NCBI RefSeq assembly: GCF_037975245.1
Contig: NC_092581.1
Span: forward strand, 18,531,303-18,591,302
Reading direction: 5' to 3'
DNA: 60,000 nt
DNA from: Apostichopus japonicus
Lineage: Eukaryota; Echinodermata; Holothuroidea; Aspidochirotida; Stichopodidae
Under the pieces are notes generated by a model that did no database searches, had not been told where the DNA came from, and saw only the letters and a list, made by a program, of their open reading frames with translations. Both the position numbers and the translations under genes were made by a program. Position 1 is the stretch's first letter. Every line of letters begins with the position of its first letter. Positions 59,509-60,000 of the stretch are shown one piece after another.

Positions 59509-60000
59509 CTGTGTATAGCAAAACAGGGGAAACAGTTCAGAAAACAGTATAACAAAACAGTTCATTCATAAACTGGGTCTTTCTCAAATTGTAATCCTTC
59601 ATAGAGTTTTGTGAAGATATCTTCCAGATAAAAATACCTTGCACACCAAAATTGTTAAAAAATATTTTAAAAATATTACGGAGTGACTGCTAAAACTGAC
59701 AGCCAGGGCCCAGAGTCTCGTCAGGGTTGGATGCCCTCTCCACCCCCCTCCAAAATAATTTACAGGATATTGGTTCCAAGCAAGTGGGTTGCCACAGTAC
59801 AGGTGGTTCTTTCTACACCACTGAATATTTGCCTAACTCCTGCTGACCCCCCCCCCCACTCCCAACAAATCTCCAACCAGTGTTGGGGTTCCTGATCGTG
59901 ATTTAAATGGACCTGCTTTTCAGACATATTTTTAAGTATGGGTAGACAGGAGAATCTTAAAAGAGGGAGGTAGAGACGAGGGCACAATTTCCACAGGGTA

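Larger units (their letters stand above)
52202..60000. other. MMS22L introns and right edge
   Basis: Intron 52202-53093 has a near-duplicate AAAGCAAYAGATAMTAT segment at about 52290 and 52592. Intron 53268-55281 holds a LINE 3' tail and a tRNA-SINE. Introns around 55429-57659 and 57765-58020 show nothing recognisable. Intron 58260-59424 carries a MITE. In 59509-60000 no exon could be supported. Confidence 0.6.

Noticed and set aside
59590-59665. Minus-strand coding-like run YLEDIFTKLYEGLQFEKDP considered as an upstream MMS22L exon
   Set aside because: No convincing donor before its stop codon; could be chance.

Overview
The window is nuclear DNA of an animal, most likely a marine invertebrate deuterostome (echinoderm- or hemichordate-like). 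This rests on short exons with GT-AG introns of 0.2 to 20 kb, orthologues of vertebrate genes, and a repeat load typical of such genomes: tRNA-derived SINEs, a Penelope-like element, hAT-type MITEs, CR1/L2-type LINE tails, many G/C homopolymers and long satellites. No species can be named from the sequence alone. Only three host genes are supported; almost every other open frame is a chance ORF or lies inside a repeat. Layout: (1) Bases 81-7335, plus strand: ten exons of PPIL4, a nuclear cyclophilin with an RRM and an RS-like tail. The first ~57 codons lie left of the window. (2) Bases 8058-48355, minus strand: a complete eight-exon UST-type uronyl 2-O-sulfotransferase gene of 446 codons, phase-consistent at every junction. 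Its 3' end faces that of PPIL4, 722 bp away. (3) Bases 52126-59508 and beyond the right edge, minus strand: the 3' part of a gene whose product I assign to MMS22L (C-terminal domain), 314 residues in one phase-consistent run plus one less certain upstream exon. The three genes have unrelated roles: splicing/nuclear RNA biology, Golgi glycosaminoglycan sulfation and replication-fork repair. UST and PPIL4 are also near neighbours on human chromosome 6q25, and MMS22L is on 6q, so the cluster may be old linkage. About 90% of the window is intron or spacer, filled with layered repeats. They include a 43-bp minisatellite with TTAGGG in each unit; a palindromic structure made of tRNA-SINE bodies inside an older satellite; a 1.35-kb TAG/TAT-type array directly upstream of UST exon 3; a 31-bp array with higher-order structure; a twin 21-bp palindromic EcoRV/EcoRI-site array with terminal inverted repeats; hAT-type elements with 8-bp target duplications; a MITE split by a 1.8-kb hAT element with a second copy elsewhere that shows the empty site; a degenerate Penelope element; a U2 snRNA-like fragment; and a foldback transposon inserted in a satellite. 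I see no bacterial, viral or CRISPR-like system. The most unusual items are the twin palindromic heptad-coding array (29.78-30.78 kb), the duplicated UST C-terminal coding end in its own 3' flank, and the nested transposon stack at 36.5-38.7 kb.
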